The position numbers and the translations under genes were made by a program. Below the pieces are notes generated by a model. The model was not told the DNA's origin, searched no databases, and saw nothing but the letters and a program-made list of their open reading frames with translations. Shown here piece after piece: positions 18,129 through 26,611 of a stretch of 64,000 bases of DNA. Positions within the stretch are counted from its first letter, which is position 1. Every line of letters begins with the position of its first letter. Source of the stretch: Flavipsychrobacter sp. (GTDB taxonomy: Bacteria; Bacteroidota; Bacteroidia; Chitinophagales; Chitinophagaceae); assembly GCA_024508935.1 (NCBI GenBank), contig JANINW010000037.1, positions 62,001 through 126,000 of the forward strand, given 5' to 3'.

Positions 18129-18694
18129 AACCGCACATTTCTCAGTATCCCCAGTTTATTTCTCAGATTCCGTTTGCCGTTTTGTATCGCACTCTTTACC
18201 TGCAGCAGGGTGTAGCCTGTTTTAGCAGCCACCTCGCTGTAAGACATCTTTTGCAGGTAAAATAGCTCAATACATTGTCTTTGTTCCTCGTTCAGACCAG
18301 CCACAGCATTTTCAAGATGTGTTAACAAATGTTCTTCCTCTATTTTATGATGCCAGCCATCCTCAAATTCCACACCCTGCTCCGCTATATTATCTGTATT
18401 TATTACCGGGTTGGTCTTTCGCAACTGCATAAAGCAATGGTTCTTTGCTACCTGGAACAGCCATGGCTTAAAATTATCTATGTTGAAACGTTTCAGGTCT
18501 TCCAGCAATTTGATGAATATCTGCTGGGTGGCATCCTTGGCAGCCTCGGTATCTTTCAGGTATTTGATACATACGCCCAATACAAGATGACCATACCGTT
18601 CGAACAGCTGCGTAATAGCAGGCTGCTCATTCCGGCGTGCATAGCGGAATACCAGTTCTTCATCCGATAGCTTTTTATAATCACCCTGCACCAA
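18125..18694 (-). CDS. ECF-type RNA polymerase sigma factor
   Basis: This 189-residue protein has the two ECF domains. Sigma region 2 is at the N-terminus (LVFRYARRNEQPAITQLFER ... DATQQIFIKLLEDL ... KPWLFQVAKNHCFMQLRK). Region 4 is at the C-terminus (LNEEQRQCIELFYLQKMSYSEVAAKTGYTLLQVKSAIQNGKRNL, seen in parts) and carries the DNA-binding helix-turn-helix. The start is ambiguous: adjacent TTG (18694) and GTG (18691) codons precede the natural N-terminus and no ATG is available. It is coupled to the anti-sigma gene by a 4-base overlap. Target promoters were not recognised. Confidence 0.9.
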   Translation of the reverse strand: MVQGDYKKLSDEELVFRYARRNEQPAITQLFERYGHLVLGVCIKYLKDTEAAKDATQQIFIKLLEDLKRFNIDNFKPWLFQVAKNHCFMQLRKTNPVINTDNIAEQGVEFEDGWHHKIEEEHLLTHLENAVAGLNEEQRQCIELFYLQKMSYSEVAAKTGYTLLQVKSAIQNGKRNLRNKLGILRNVRL

Positions 18695-18823
18695 TAAGCC
18701 TAGATTTTGCTGATTTTAGTAAAATTAAACATCGATACGTTAACAGAACTATATTAATTATATGTATAAAAACTATTCCAATACGGGTGCCGGCAATTAC
18801 TATGTTTTTAAGCATCAAACTGC

Positions 18824-18831
18824 TATATTTG
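18824..18831 (+). promoter_or_regulatory. Bacteroidetes-type -7 box ahead of the pyrophosphatase gene
   Basis: TATATTTG matches the TAnnTTTG -7 consensus and ends 30 bases before the ATG at 18862. No clear TTTG at -33. Confidence 0.45.
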
Positions 18832-18861
18832 CCCCACTCAAATTTTAACCATTTTTAATTT

Positions 18862-21039
18862 ATGAATTTTTTGTTCTACCTCGTGCCGGCCTTTGGTGTG
18901 CTGGCCTTGCTGTATACCATGATGAAAGGATCGTGGGTGAGCAAGCAAGATGCCGGTAACGACCGCATGAAAGAAATTGCAAAATACATAGCCGAAGGTG
19001 CTATGGCTTTTCTGAAAGCAGAATATAAAATCCTTACTTATTTCGTGATTATTGCTGGTTTGTTGCTTGCCTTTATGGGTTACAGCAATCCTAAGTCGAG
19101 CCCGGTTATAGCAGTGGCATTTGTGATAGGCGCCGTATTTAGCGCACTGGCAGGTTTTATAGGTATGCGTATAGCTACCAAAGCTAATGTGCGTACCGCT
19201 CATGCTGCACGTACCAGCCTTAGTAAAGCACTGGCTGTGTCTTTCGGTGGTGGTTCTGTAATGGGCCTGGGTGTTGCCGGTCTGGCTGTATTGGGCCTCG
19301 GCAGCCTTTTCGTTATCCTGAAAATGATATTCGCACCGGAGTCTGGTGTAGATAGTTTAGAAATGGAACGCACTATTGAAGTGCTGACCGGTTTTTCACT
19401 GGGTGCTGAAAGTATTGCCCTGTTTGCCCGTGTAGGTGGTGGTATCTATACCAAAGCTGCCGACGTTGGTGCTGACCTGGTAGGTAAAGTGGAAGCAGGT
19501 ATCCCTGAAGATGATCCGCGCAACCCGGCGACTATTGCCGATAACGTAGGTGATAACGTAGGTGATGTAGCCGGTATGGGTGCCGACCTTTTTGGTTCTT
19601 ATGTAGCTACGGTACTGGCCACAATGGTATTGGGACGTGAAACAGCGTCTGCCGATAATTTCGGTGGTTTCGGACCAATATTGCTGCCAATGATGATAGC
19701 AGGTGTAGGTATCGTGTTGTCTATAATAGGTACACTTATGGTACGTATATCCGATAACGCAGGTGTAAGCACTAATGCAGTGCAAAAAGCGCTGAACATG
19801 GGTAACTATGGCTCAATGGTACTTACGGCTATTGTGTCTTACTTCCTGGTAATGTATATCCTGCCTTCATCTATGACATTGCGTGGTCATGATTTCACAA
19901 ATACTCAGGTATTCGGTGCTATTATGGTTGGCCTGGTAGTAGGTACACTGATGAGCATCATCACTGAATACTATACTGCAATGGGCAAACGCCCGGTAAT
20001 GAATATCGTTCGCCAGTCGGCAACGGGGCATGCTACCAACGTAATTGGTGGCCTGGCTATGGGTATGGAAAGTACATTCCTGCCTATACTGGTGCTGGCA
20101 GGCGGTATCTGGGGCTCTTATGCTATGGCTGGTTTATATGGTGTGGCTATTGCGGCTGCAGGTATGATGGCGACAACAGCTATGCAGCTGGCTATTGATG
20201 CTTTCGGGCCGATAGCTGATAACGCGGGTGGTATTGCTGAAATGAGCGAGCTGGAAAAAGAAGTACGTGAAAAAACAGACGTGTTGGATGCCGTAGGTAA
20301 TACTACAGCCGCAACGGGTAAAGGTTTTGCCATCGCATCTGCCGCACTTACTGCACTGGCATTATTTGCCGCTTATGTAGGTGTTGCCGGCATTGACGGT
20401 ATCAATATATATAAAGCAGAAGTATTGGCTATGTTATTTGTAGGCGGTATGATACCATTCATCTTCTCATCACTGGCTATACGTGCCGTGGGTGAAGCTG
20501 CTATGGCCATGGTGGAAGAAGTACGCCGCCAGTTCCGCTCTATACCGGGCATTATGGAGGGTACCGGCAAGCCAGAATATGATAAATGTGTGGCTATCTC
20601 TACCGAAGCTTCTATTAAGAAAATGGTATTGCCAGGCGCTATTGCATTGATAGCCCCGCTGGCTGTTGGTTTCCTGGTAGGCCCCGAGGCGCTGGGCGGT
20701 ATGCTGGCCGGAGCAACTGTTAGCGGTGTGCTAATGGGTATGTTCCAGAACAATGCAGGTGGTGCATGGGATAATGCCAAGAAATCTTTTGAAAAAGGTG
20801 TAGAGATCAATGGTGAGATCTACTATAAAAAATCAGAACCGCACAAAGCATCGGTAACCGGTGATACAGTAGGTGATCCGTTTAAAGATACATCAGGTCC
20901 TTCAATGAATATCCTTATCAAGCTGATGTCTATCGTGGCACTGGTTATTGCCCCAACGCTGGCTAATATTCATGGCGGCAAAACAGAAACCGCGAAAACA
21001 CCTGTAAAGCAGGAAGTAAAAGTGGTAACTGTTAAATAG
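18862..21039 (+). CDS. hppA: Membrane-bound ion-pumping pyrophosphatase, K+-dependent type
   Basis: This 725-residue polytopic enzyme hydrolyses pyrophosphate and pumps H+ and/or Na+ out of the cytoplasm. The substrate-binding region is obvious ([20 protein letters not shown] followed by [18 protein letters not shown]), as is the second acidic cluster ([11 protein letters not shown] ... [15 protein letters not shown], 475-488). The sequence GNTTAA with Ala483 and Gly486 marks the K+-dependent subfamily; K+-independent pumps carry Lys at the first of these positions. Na+ pumps belong to the K+-dependent group, so Na+ or Na+/H+ transport is possible but not decided by what I can see. It appears monocistronic, with its own promoter box and a downstream terminator. 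Confidence 0.95.
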   Translation: MNFLFYLVPAFGVLALLYTMMKGSWVSKQDAGNDRMKEIAKYIAEGAMAFLKAEYKILTYFVIIAGLLLAFMGYSNPKSSPVIAVAFVIGAVFSALAGFIGMRIATKANVRTAHAARTSLSKALAVSFGGGSVMGLGVAGLAVLGLGSLFVILKMIFAPESGVDSLEMERTIEVLTGFSLGAESIALFARVGGGIYTKAADVGADLVGKVEAGIPEDDPRNPATIADNVGDNVGDVAGMGADLFGSYVATVLATMVLGRETASADNFGGFGPILLPMMIAGVGIVLSIIGTLMVRISDNAGVSTNAVQKALNMGNYGSMVLTAIVSYFLVMYILPSSMTLRGHDFTNTQVFGAIMVGLVVGTLMSIITEYYTAMGKRPVMNIVRQSATGHATNVIGGLAMGMESTFLPILVLAGGIWGSYAMAGLYGVAIAAAGMMATTAMQLAIDAFGPIADNAGGIAEMSELEKEVREKTDVLDAVGNTTAATGKGFAIASAALTALALFAAYVGVAGIDGINIYKAEVLAMLFVGGMIPFIFSSLAIRAVGEAAMAMVEEVRRQFRSIPGIMEGTGKPEYDKCVAISTEASIKKMVLPGAIALIAPLAVGFLVGPEALGGMLAGATVSGVLMGMFQNNAGGAWDNAKKSFEKGVEINGEIYYKKSEPHKASVTGDTVGDPFKDTSGPSMNILIKLMSIVALVIAPTLANIHGGKTETAKTPVKQEVKVVTVK

Positions 21040-21060
21040 CAGTCATTTTATATGTTTCTA

Positions 21061-21084
21061 AGAGGCAGCCTCATGGCTGCCTCT
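21061..21084 (+). terminator. Hairpin terminator after hppA
   Basis: A 10-bp stem (AGAGGCAGCC against GGCTGCCTCT) with a TCAT loop, followed by TTT. The remaining 160 bases to the next gene are AT-rich and contain no gene I recognise. Confidence 0.8.
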
Positions 21085-21246
21085 TTTCATTTGTGGACTT
21101 TGATCATTAACCGGAAATAAAACTTATTAACTCATAGTTATTATTTTTAATTTGATAAAATATTTTTTTATTTTAGTCAAACATTCCCTCCGGTCACCTC
21201 GTCTATATTAGAAATCCGAATCTTAACAATTCTAAAAAGAGTACCT

Positions 21247-23070
21247 ATGAAGAAAGTCTTATTTATCCTATTGGCCATTATTATGGCGTATACGGGTTAC
21301 GCACAATGCGGTTCCGTATTCAGCATAACGCCTATTGCCTCTGCCGGCAACCAGAAACTGCGTGTTAGCCTGAATAATGTTGGAACTACTCCAACTTCTA
21401 CTACTTTCCCTATAACGAGGGAAATAAAAGTTAAATGGGGGGATGGTGCTACAGGGTATCTGAGCATCTATAATAACAATATCCACAACTATTCAAGTCC
21501 GGGTACCTATACCGTATGGCAAATTGTAAGAACATACGATAGTGCATCTAATACTACTTATTGTATCGACTCTGTTTCTCACAACGTAACAGTAGCATAT
21601 TCTCCTTGTGCAGCTTCTGCATCTGTAACTTTAAATCCGCTTAATAACGGGCAGGCAACTGTAAATGTTACTTCGCTGGGTACTTCCCCATACAAACGTT
21701 ACACGTTCTATGCTGCCAATCCACCCTATACATATGTATATAACGGCACTTCGCCTACTTTTACTGTCACTTATCCAACTTCGGGTTATAAGACAGTATA
21801 TGTATATGTAACAGACTCTCCAAGCTTTTCATGTACAGATACAATTGTACTAAATTTCACCGTGATCAATGGCTGTACCGGTAATCACGCTCAGTTCAGC
21901 TCAAGTGTAAGTGGTCTTAATGTTACTTTCTATAATACCTCTACCTATCTTTCCGGTGCAGTAATGACATCAAAATGGTATTTTGGTGATGGTGGTACCA
22001 GCACTGCATACAATGGCTCACATACATATGCTTCTGCCGGCACATACACAGCATGCCTGGTTACTTCATGGAGAGACAGTCTTACCAATAATGTAATCTG
22101 TTCAGATAGCATCTGCCACAATGTAACTGCCACCACCCCGCCAAATGTTATCAGCGGTTATATATTCCAGGATTCATCGCTTACTGCCCTGCATGTAGAC
22201 AGCCCTGATTATAAAGTATGGCTCATACAATATGACTCTGCCACAACAACGTTAACTGCGGTAGATTCACAGATAGTTCATAGCAACTATTTCATGTACA
22301 CACCATACCAATTCTTAGGTAAAGCTGCAGGTACCTATCGTACAAAAGCTAAACTGCTGAATGGACCTACATCGGGTACCGGGTATGTACCAACTTACCA
22401 TACAGCTAGCCTGATGTGGAACACCGCAACACTTATTAACCACACCGGTGGTTCTTCAATAAACAAAAATATCAACATGCAGGTTGGCACTATAACCAGC
22501 GGTCCTGGTTTTATAGGTGGTAATGTAAGCGCAGGTGCTAATAAAGGTACTGCATCCGGAATAGCGGGCATGACAATGCTGTTGCTGGATGGCGCAGGTA
22601 ATATGGTTACATGGGCCACTACAGATGCCAATGGCGACTATACTTTCCAAAACATTCCACCGGCAGTGTACAGCGTTTATCCTGAAGAAATGGGCTTTAC
22701 TACAACTGCTATCAGCGTGACTATACTGAATGGCCAGGCTACACTTAAAAATGTAAACTTCCTCCGTTCAGAATCTCATAAAACTATTGCCCCGGGTACT
22801 ACAGGTATTGTAAACATCAACGACAACAAACTGGTGTTTGCTATATTCCCTAACCCTGCAAAAGATAAAGCAACCATACAATGGGACGCGAAAGCTAACG
22901 CTACTGCAAATGTTACCATAACAGATATTACCGGTAAGAAAGTATATGCTGAAACAGTATCTACCGGCACCAATACAGAACTGAACCTTACAGGTTTACA
23001 AAAAGGTATGTATTTCGTAACTGTTGTTGCAGGCGAAAACAAGTACACTGAAAAGCTTATGCTGCAATAA
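21247..23070 (+). CDS. T9SS-secreted PKD-domain protein with a carboxypeptidase-regulatory-like domain
   Basis: This 607-residue secreted protein has a signal peptide (about 1-19, GYAQ). Three PKD-like beta-sandwich domains follow; the clearest is KWYFGDGGTSTAYNGSHTYA with the GDG..S..H.Y signature of PKD folds. A peptidase-regulatory-like (CarboxypepD_reg/CnaB) domain lies near residues 410-510 (TTDANGDYTFQNIPPAVYSV). A T9SS sorting domain ends the protein (IFPNPAKDKATIQW ... VTITDITGKKVYAET ... KGMYFVTVVAGENKYTEKLM). A surface adhesin or matrix component is inferred. It follows a 207-base AT-rich intergenic stretch that should contain its promoter and has its own terminator. Confidence 0.88.
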   Translation: MKKVLFILLAIIMAYTGYAQCGSVFSITPIASAGNQKLRVSLNNVGTTPTSTTFPITREIKVKWGDGATGYLSIYNNNIHNYSSPGTYTVWQIVRTYDSASNTTYCIDSVSHNVTVAYSPCAASASVTLNPLNNGQATVNVTSLGTSPYKRYTFYAANPPYTYVYNGTSPTFTVTYPTSGYKTVYVYVTDSPSFSCTDTIVLNFTVINGCTGNHAQFSSSVSGLNVTFYNTSTYLSGAVMTSKWYFGDGGTSTAYNGSHTYASAGTYTACLVTSWRDSLTNNVICSDSICHNVTATTPPNVISGYIFQDSSLTALHVDSPDYKVWLIQYDSATTTLTAVDSQIVHSNYFMYTPYQFLGKAAGTYRTKAKLLNGPTSGTGYVPTYHTASLMWNTATLINHTGGSSINKNINMQVGTITSGPGFIGGNVSAGANKGTASGIAGMTMLLLDGAGNMVTWATTDANGDYTFQNIPPAVYSVYPEEMGFTTTAISVTILNGQATLKNVNFLRSESHKTIAPGTTGIVNINDNKLVFAIFPNPAKDKATIQWDAKANATANVTITDITGKKVYAETVSTGTNTELNLTGLQKGMYFVTVVAGENKYTEKLMLQ

Positions 23071-23095
23071 GCATAAATTAGATAATCAAATGTCG

Positions 23096-23131
23096 CAGCC
23101 CGTTCATTTTAATGAACGGGCTGTTTTTTTT
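23096..23131 (+). terminator. Strong intrinsic terminator after the PKD protein
   Basis: A 13-bp perfect stem (CAGCCCGTTCATT against AATGAACGGGCTG) with a TT loop centre is followed by eight T. It lies upstream of the best start of the next gene. Confidence 0.92.
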
Positions 23132-23176
23132 AGCCTATTGGCCGGATGCATTGTGCTTTTCATTAATTTTATAGGT

Positions 23177-26100
23177 ATGACTGGTCTGCTTACAGTAAAC
23201 ATCGCTCTCCAGCGACTCTATCAAATATTGTTCTTCCTGCTGCCTGTATCTGCAACAGCATATATCAATAGTACACCGGCTAAAAGTACGCCCGGTGTTT
23301 CCCGCGATCACCTGGTGTTTGTGGAGAATAAAGGACAAATAACCGACCAGCATGGCCTTGCACGCACAGATATAGACTATAAACTGAATGCCCCCGGCCT
23401 GAACGTATTCATTGGCAATGGGCAGATGCATTATCAATGGCAAAAGCAAACAATAGCAGATGTTCTAAGTGTGGTTCCTTCATCGGGTAATGTTGAGACC
23501 TACCGGCTGGATGTAACTCTTGTAGGTGCTAATGCACAGGCACAAGTTATGGCGTTGGGAGATGCAGCATATCATGAAACTTATTACCTGCCGGGGCAAA
23601 CCAAAGGCATAGCTGCATATGGCTGTAGAAAAATTATTTACAAGGATATATATCCTGCTATTGACTGGGTATTGTATATCAGCAATAACTCGTTGAAGTA
23701 CGATTTTATCGTGCATAAGAATGGTAAGGTATCAGACATTCGCCTGCAATACCAGGGAGCGAAAAATATTGAACCTCAGCAAGGGAATATTATAGTGACG
23801 ACGCCATTCGGCAGTATTACTGAAACAGCTCCCTATTGCTACGAAGCAAAGAGCCGCAAAGAAGTAAGTGCTGCGTTCTCATTGCAGGATAATGTGCTAG
23901 GTTTCGATATCGGTAATTATAATGGAGAACTGGTTATAGACCCGCAGCTTGATTGGGCTACTTATTATGGCGGTAGCGGGGGTGAAGGAGGGTGGAGTCT
24001 TATAGTCAGCAGTATCCTTAGCGCTACCGGAGGGTGTACGCTGGATGCAGCCGGTAATGTATATATAACCAACAGCACGAATAGCGCTGATAATATAGCT
24101 ACTGCGGGTGCATTTCAGAATGTATTCTCATCGGTATGTGGTTTCATTGCCGCGTTTAATGCAAGCGGTGCAAGACTATGGGGCACTTATTATGGTGGTA
24201 CTGCATTATATAAAATCAAAGCCAGCGCCGATGATAAATTATATGTATGCGGTATAGCTACCGGCAAATTTGTTTCTATGCCGCCGGTTAGCCACCAGGA
24301 TACATCGGGAGGGATGAACGATGGTTTCCTTGCTTGCTTTGATCCTGCGGGTCAGCGGCTGTGGGCTACATTTTATGGGGGTGATAATGAGGATTATGCG
24401 CTTGATGTAAACACTGATGTAAATAATGATGTGTATATAGCAGGATATACCAACAGTAAAATGGGTATAGCTACGCCCGGTGCTTTCCAGGATACATTGC
24501 TGGTAAAAAACAATGCTTATATCGCTAAGTTCAATAGCGCAGGTCAAAGAATATGGGCTACCTATTATCCATCAGATACGCGTACAAATTTAGTATCTAT
24601 AACTACCGACCGGAATGGTGAAGTATATGCCGCCGGTAGTACAGACAGCAGTGACAAAATAGCAACAACAGGTAGTCACCAGGTGCAGCTTGGCGGCAAG
24701 CAGGATGTTTTCCTCGCACGGTTCGACAGCTCGGGCCACCGGGTATGGGGTACCTATTTTGGCGGAAGCGATATGGATTATGTGTGCAGCATTGCATGTG
24801 ATAGTGCGAATGATATTTATTTTTCCGGATTAAGCTATAGCAATAATAAAATAACAAAGCTACCTGCTTACCAGGATACGCTTGTGGCGCCTCTTAATGC
24901 TTTTGTTGCAAAGTTTAGCCCGGCAGGTATACAGCAATGGGGTACTTATTACCCGGCAGATAATTTTGCATCCGTATACATTGATAAATACCAGGATGTA
25001 AATCTTGCAGGTGTATCGCGTGCAGGCAATAATGTGGCTACCGGTGGCGCCTGGCAGATGATCAATAATGGTGATGGAGACGGAGTGTTTGTCAAATTTA
25101 ATAAAAACGGGCAACGCTTATGGGCTACTAATTATGGCGGCAGCAAGCTGGATATTTTTAATGCTATAGTTGCAGATAAAGCCGGCAATGTTTTCCTGTC
25201 GGGTATATCAGAGAGTACTTCCGGAATAGCTACAGCAGGCAGTCACCAAACCGCGCACGGAGGTGGGTTTTATGATGCTATACTGCTTAGGGCAAAAGTG
25301 GATTCTATGTTGTACGTGCAACAGCCGTTTTATGATACAGGTATCTGCCTTACAGCTACGGGTGCAGCCATCCAGGTAGGGTATATCGTGTCCCGCACTT
25401 TCAATACCGGCAATATATTTAAGGCAGAGCTGTCTGATGCCAATGGTAGTTTTGCCAGCCCGGTAGTAATAGGTACTGCCAGCGGTACTGTAAGCGGGTA
25501 CATAAATTGTGTAATAGCTCCTGCTACGGCACAGGGGGCGGGGTATCGCATAAGAATTACATCCAGCTCTCCTGCAATGGTCTCTGCAGATAATGGCATT
25601 AATATAGAAATAAGGCCAAGGCCTGAGAAGCCTGTTGTTAGCGGCGATACCGTACTGTGCGAGGGGCAGCAACTGAAATTGTTTGCATCTACAGCCACAC
25701 CTGGTATGAGTTATAAATGGACAGGAAGCAATGGTTTTGAAAGCAGCCTGCAAAATGCAATACGTGATAGCGTGAAACTTGCCGATTCCGGAAATTATAT
25801 TGTTACCATCACGCCTTATCGCTGTGGCATTAGCGATACGCTGCACCTGAGAGTGAAGCCAGTACCGCTGCGACCCACAATAACGCATAATGCTCCTGTA
25901 TGTGAAGGGGACACTTTGAGGTTTGGTTATGTAGCCGATACATCGGGTGTGTTCTATTCATTTGCATGGCCTAATCCTAATGTCTTTCCGCAGCCAAGTA
26001 ATGTAATCGACAAAGCAACGCTGGGGTTTTCCGGGCTGTATACAGTTGTAGCTAACAAGGACAATTGTATCATTACAGACACTGCCACTATATATATTAA

Positions 26101-26611
26101 GCCTGCACCTATTATTGCTGCTTCCAGCAATAGCCCTGTAACAGAAGGTACATCTTTGAACTTGTTTGCAGGAACAGATAGCACAAAGAATATAAACTAT
26201 ATATGGACCGGGCCGGATAGTTTTTCATCAAGCCTGCGCAATCCGGTTATTGCACCTGTCTCTTTAAAAGCAAGCGGTACTTATTCGCTGCAGGCTACAG
26301 AGAATGGTTGCAGATCGAATGGCATAACGATAGTAATAGTGAAGGAGAGTGGTGTGTACAGCTACACACTATTTCCGAATCCGGGTAAAGGTATGTTTAC
26401 TATTAAGGGCAATGTAGCTTTTGACCAGGAAGTGCCGATAAATATATATAGTGCCGGCGGTGCATTGATATGGAAGGACAGCACAAAAACAACTGACAGA
26501 AAGCTGAACAAGACCATTACGCTAAATCCTGTACCGGCCGGCGGTGATTATTACCTGAAGATGAAAGTAAATGGCAAACAGGTAATTATCCCATTTGCCA
26601 TTGTACCGTAA
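23177..26611 (+). CDS. T9SS-secreted SBBP-repeat beta-propeller/Ig-like giant protein
   Basis: This protein has about 1,144 residues. I place the start at the ATG at 23177 (MTGLLTVNIALQRLYQILFF), which gives a plausible signal peptide and lies after the terminator at 23096-23131; in-frame starts further upstream would translate through that hairpin. The N-terminal domain (HLVFVENKGQ ... AYGCRKIIYKDIYPAIDWV ... GELVIDPQL) is of the DUF7948 type. About eight SBBP-type propeller repeats follow (WATYYGGS, WATFYGGDNEDYALDV, WGTYFGGSDMDYV and others), then Ig-like modules and a T9SS sorting domain (LFPNPGKGMFTIKG ... GGDYYLKMKVNGKQ). Several modules are shared with the protein at 13738-16068. A cell-surface adhesin is likely. 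Confidence 0.85.
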   Translation: MTGLLTVNIALQRLYQILFFLLPVSATAYINSTPAKSTPGVSRDHLVFVENKGQITDQHGLARTDIDYKLNAPGLNVFIGNGQMHYQWQKQTIADVLSVVPSSGNVETYRLDVTLVGANAQAQVMALGDAAYHETYYLPGQTKGIAAYGCRKIIYKDIYPAIDWVLYISNNSLKYDFIVHKNGKVSDIRLQYQGAKNIEPQQGNIIVTTPFGSITETAPYCYEAKSRKEVSAAFSLQDNVLGFDIGNYNGELVIDPQLDWATYYGGSGGEGGWSLIVSSILSATGGCTLDAAGNVYITNSTNSADNIATAGAFQNVFSSVCGFIAAFNASGARLWGTYYGGTALYKIKASADDKLYVCGIATGKFVSMPPVSHQDTSGGMNDGFLACFDPAGQRLWATFYGGDNEDYALDVNTDVNNDVYIAGYTNSKMGIATPGAFQDTLLVKNNAYIAKFNSAGQRIWATYYPSDTRTNLVSITTDRNGEVYAAGSTDSSDKIATTGSHQVQLGGKQDVFLARFDSSGHRVWGTYFGGSDMDYVCSIACDSANDIYFSGLSYSNNKITKLPAYQDTLVAPLNAFVAKFSPAGIQQWGTYYPADNFASVYIDKYQDVNLAGVSRAGNNVATGGAWQMINNGDGDGVFVKFNKNGQRLWATNYGGSKLDIFNAIVADKAGNVFLSGISESTSGIATAGSHQTAHGGGFYDAILLRAKVDSMLYVQQPFYDTGICLTATGAAIQVGYIVSRTFNTGNIFKAELSDANGSFASPVVIGTASGTVSGYINCVIAPATAQGAGYRIRITSSSPAMVSADNGINIEIRPRPEKPVVSGDTVLCEGQQLKLFASTATPGMSYKWTGSNGFESSLQNAIRDSVKLADSGNYIVTITPYRCGISDTLHLRVKPVPLRPTITHNAPVCEGDTLRFGYVADTSGVFYSFAWPNPNVFPQPSNVIDKATLGFSGLYTVVANKDNCIITDTATIYIKPAPIIAASSNSPVTEGTSLNLFAGTDSTKNINYIWTGPDSFSSSLRNPVIAPVSLKASGTYSLQATENGCRSNGITIVIVKESGVYSYTLFPNPGKGMFTIKGNVAFDQEVPINIYSAGGALIWKDSTKTTDRKLNKTITLNPVPAGGDYYLKMKVNGKQVIIPFAIVP

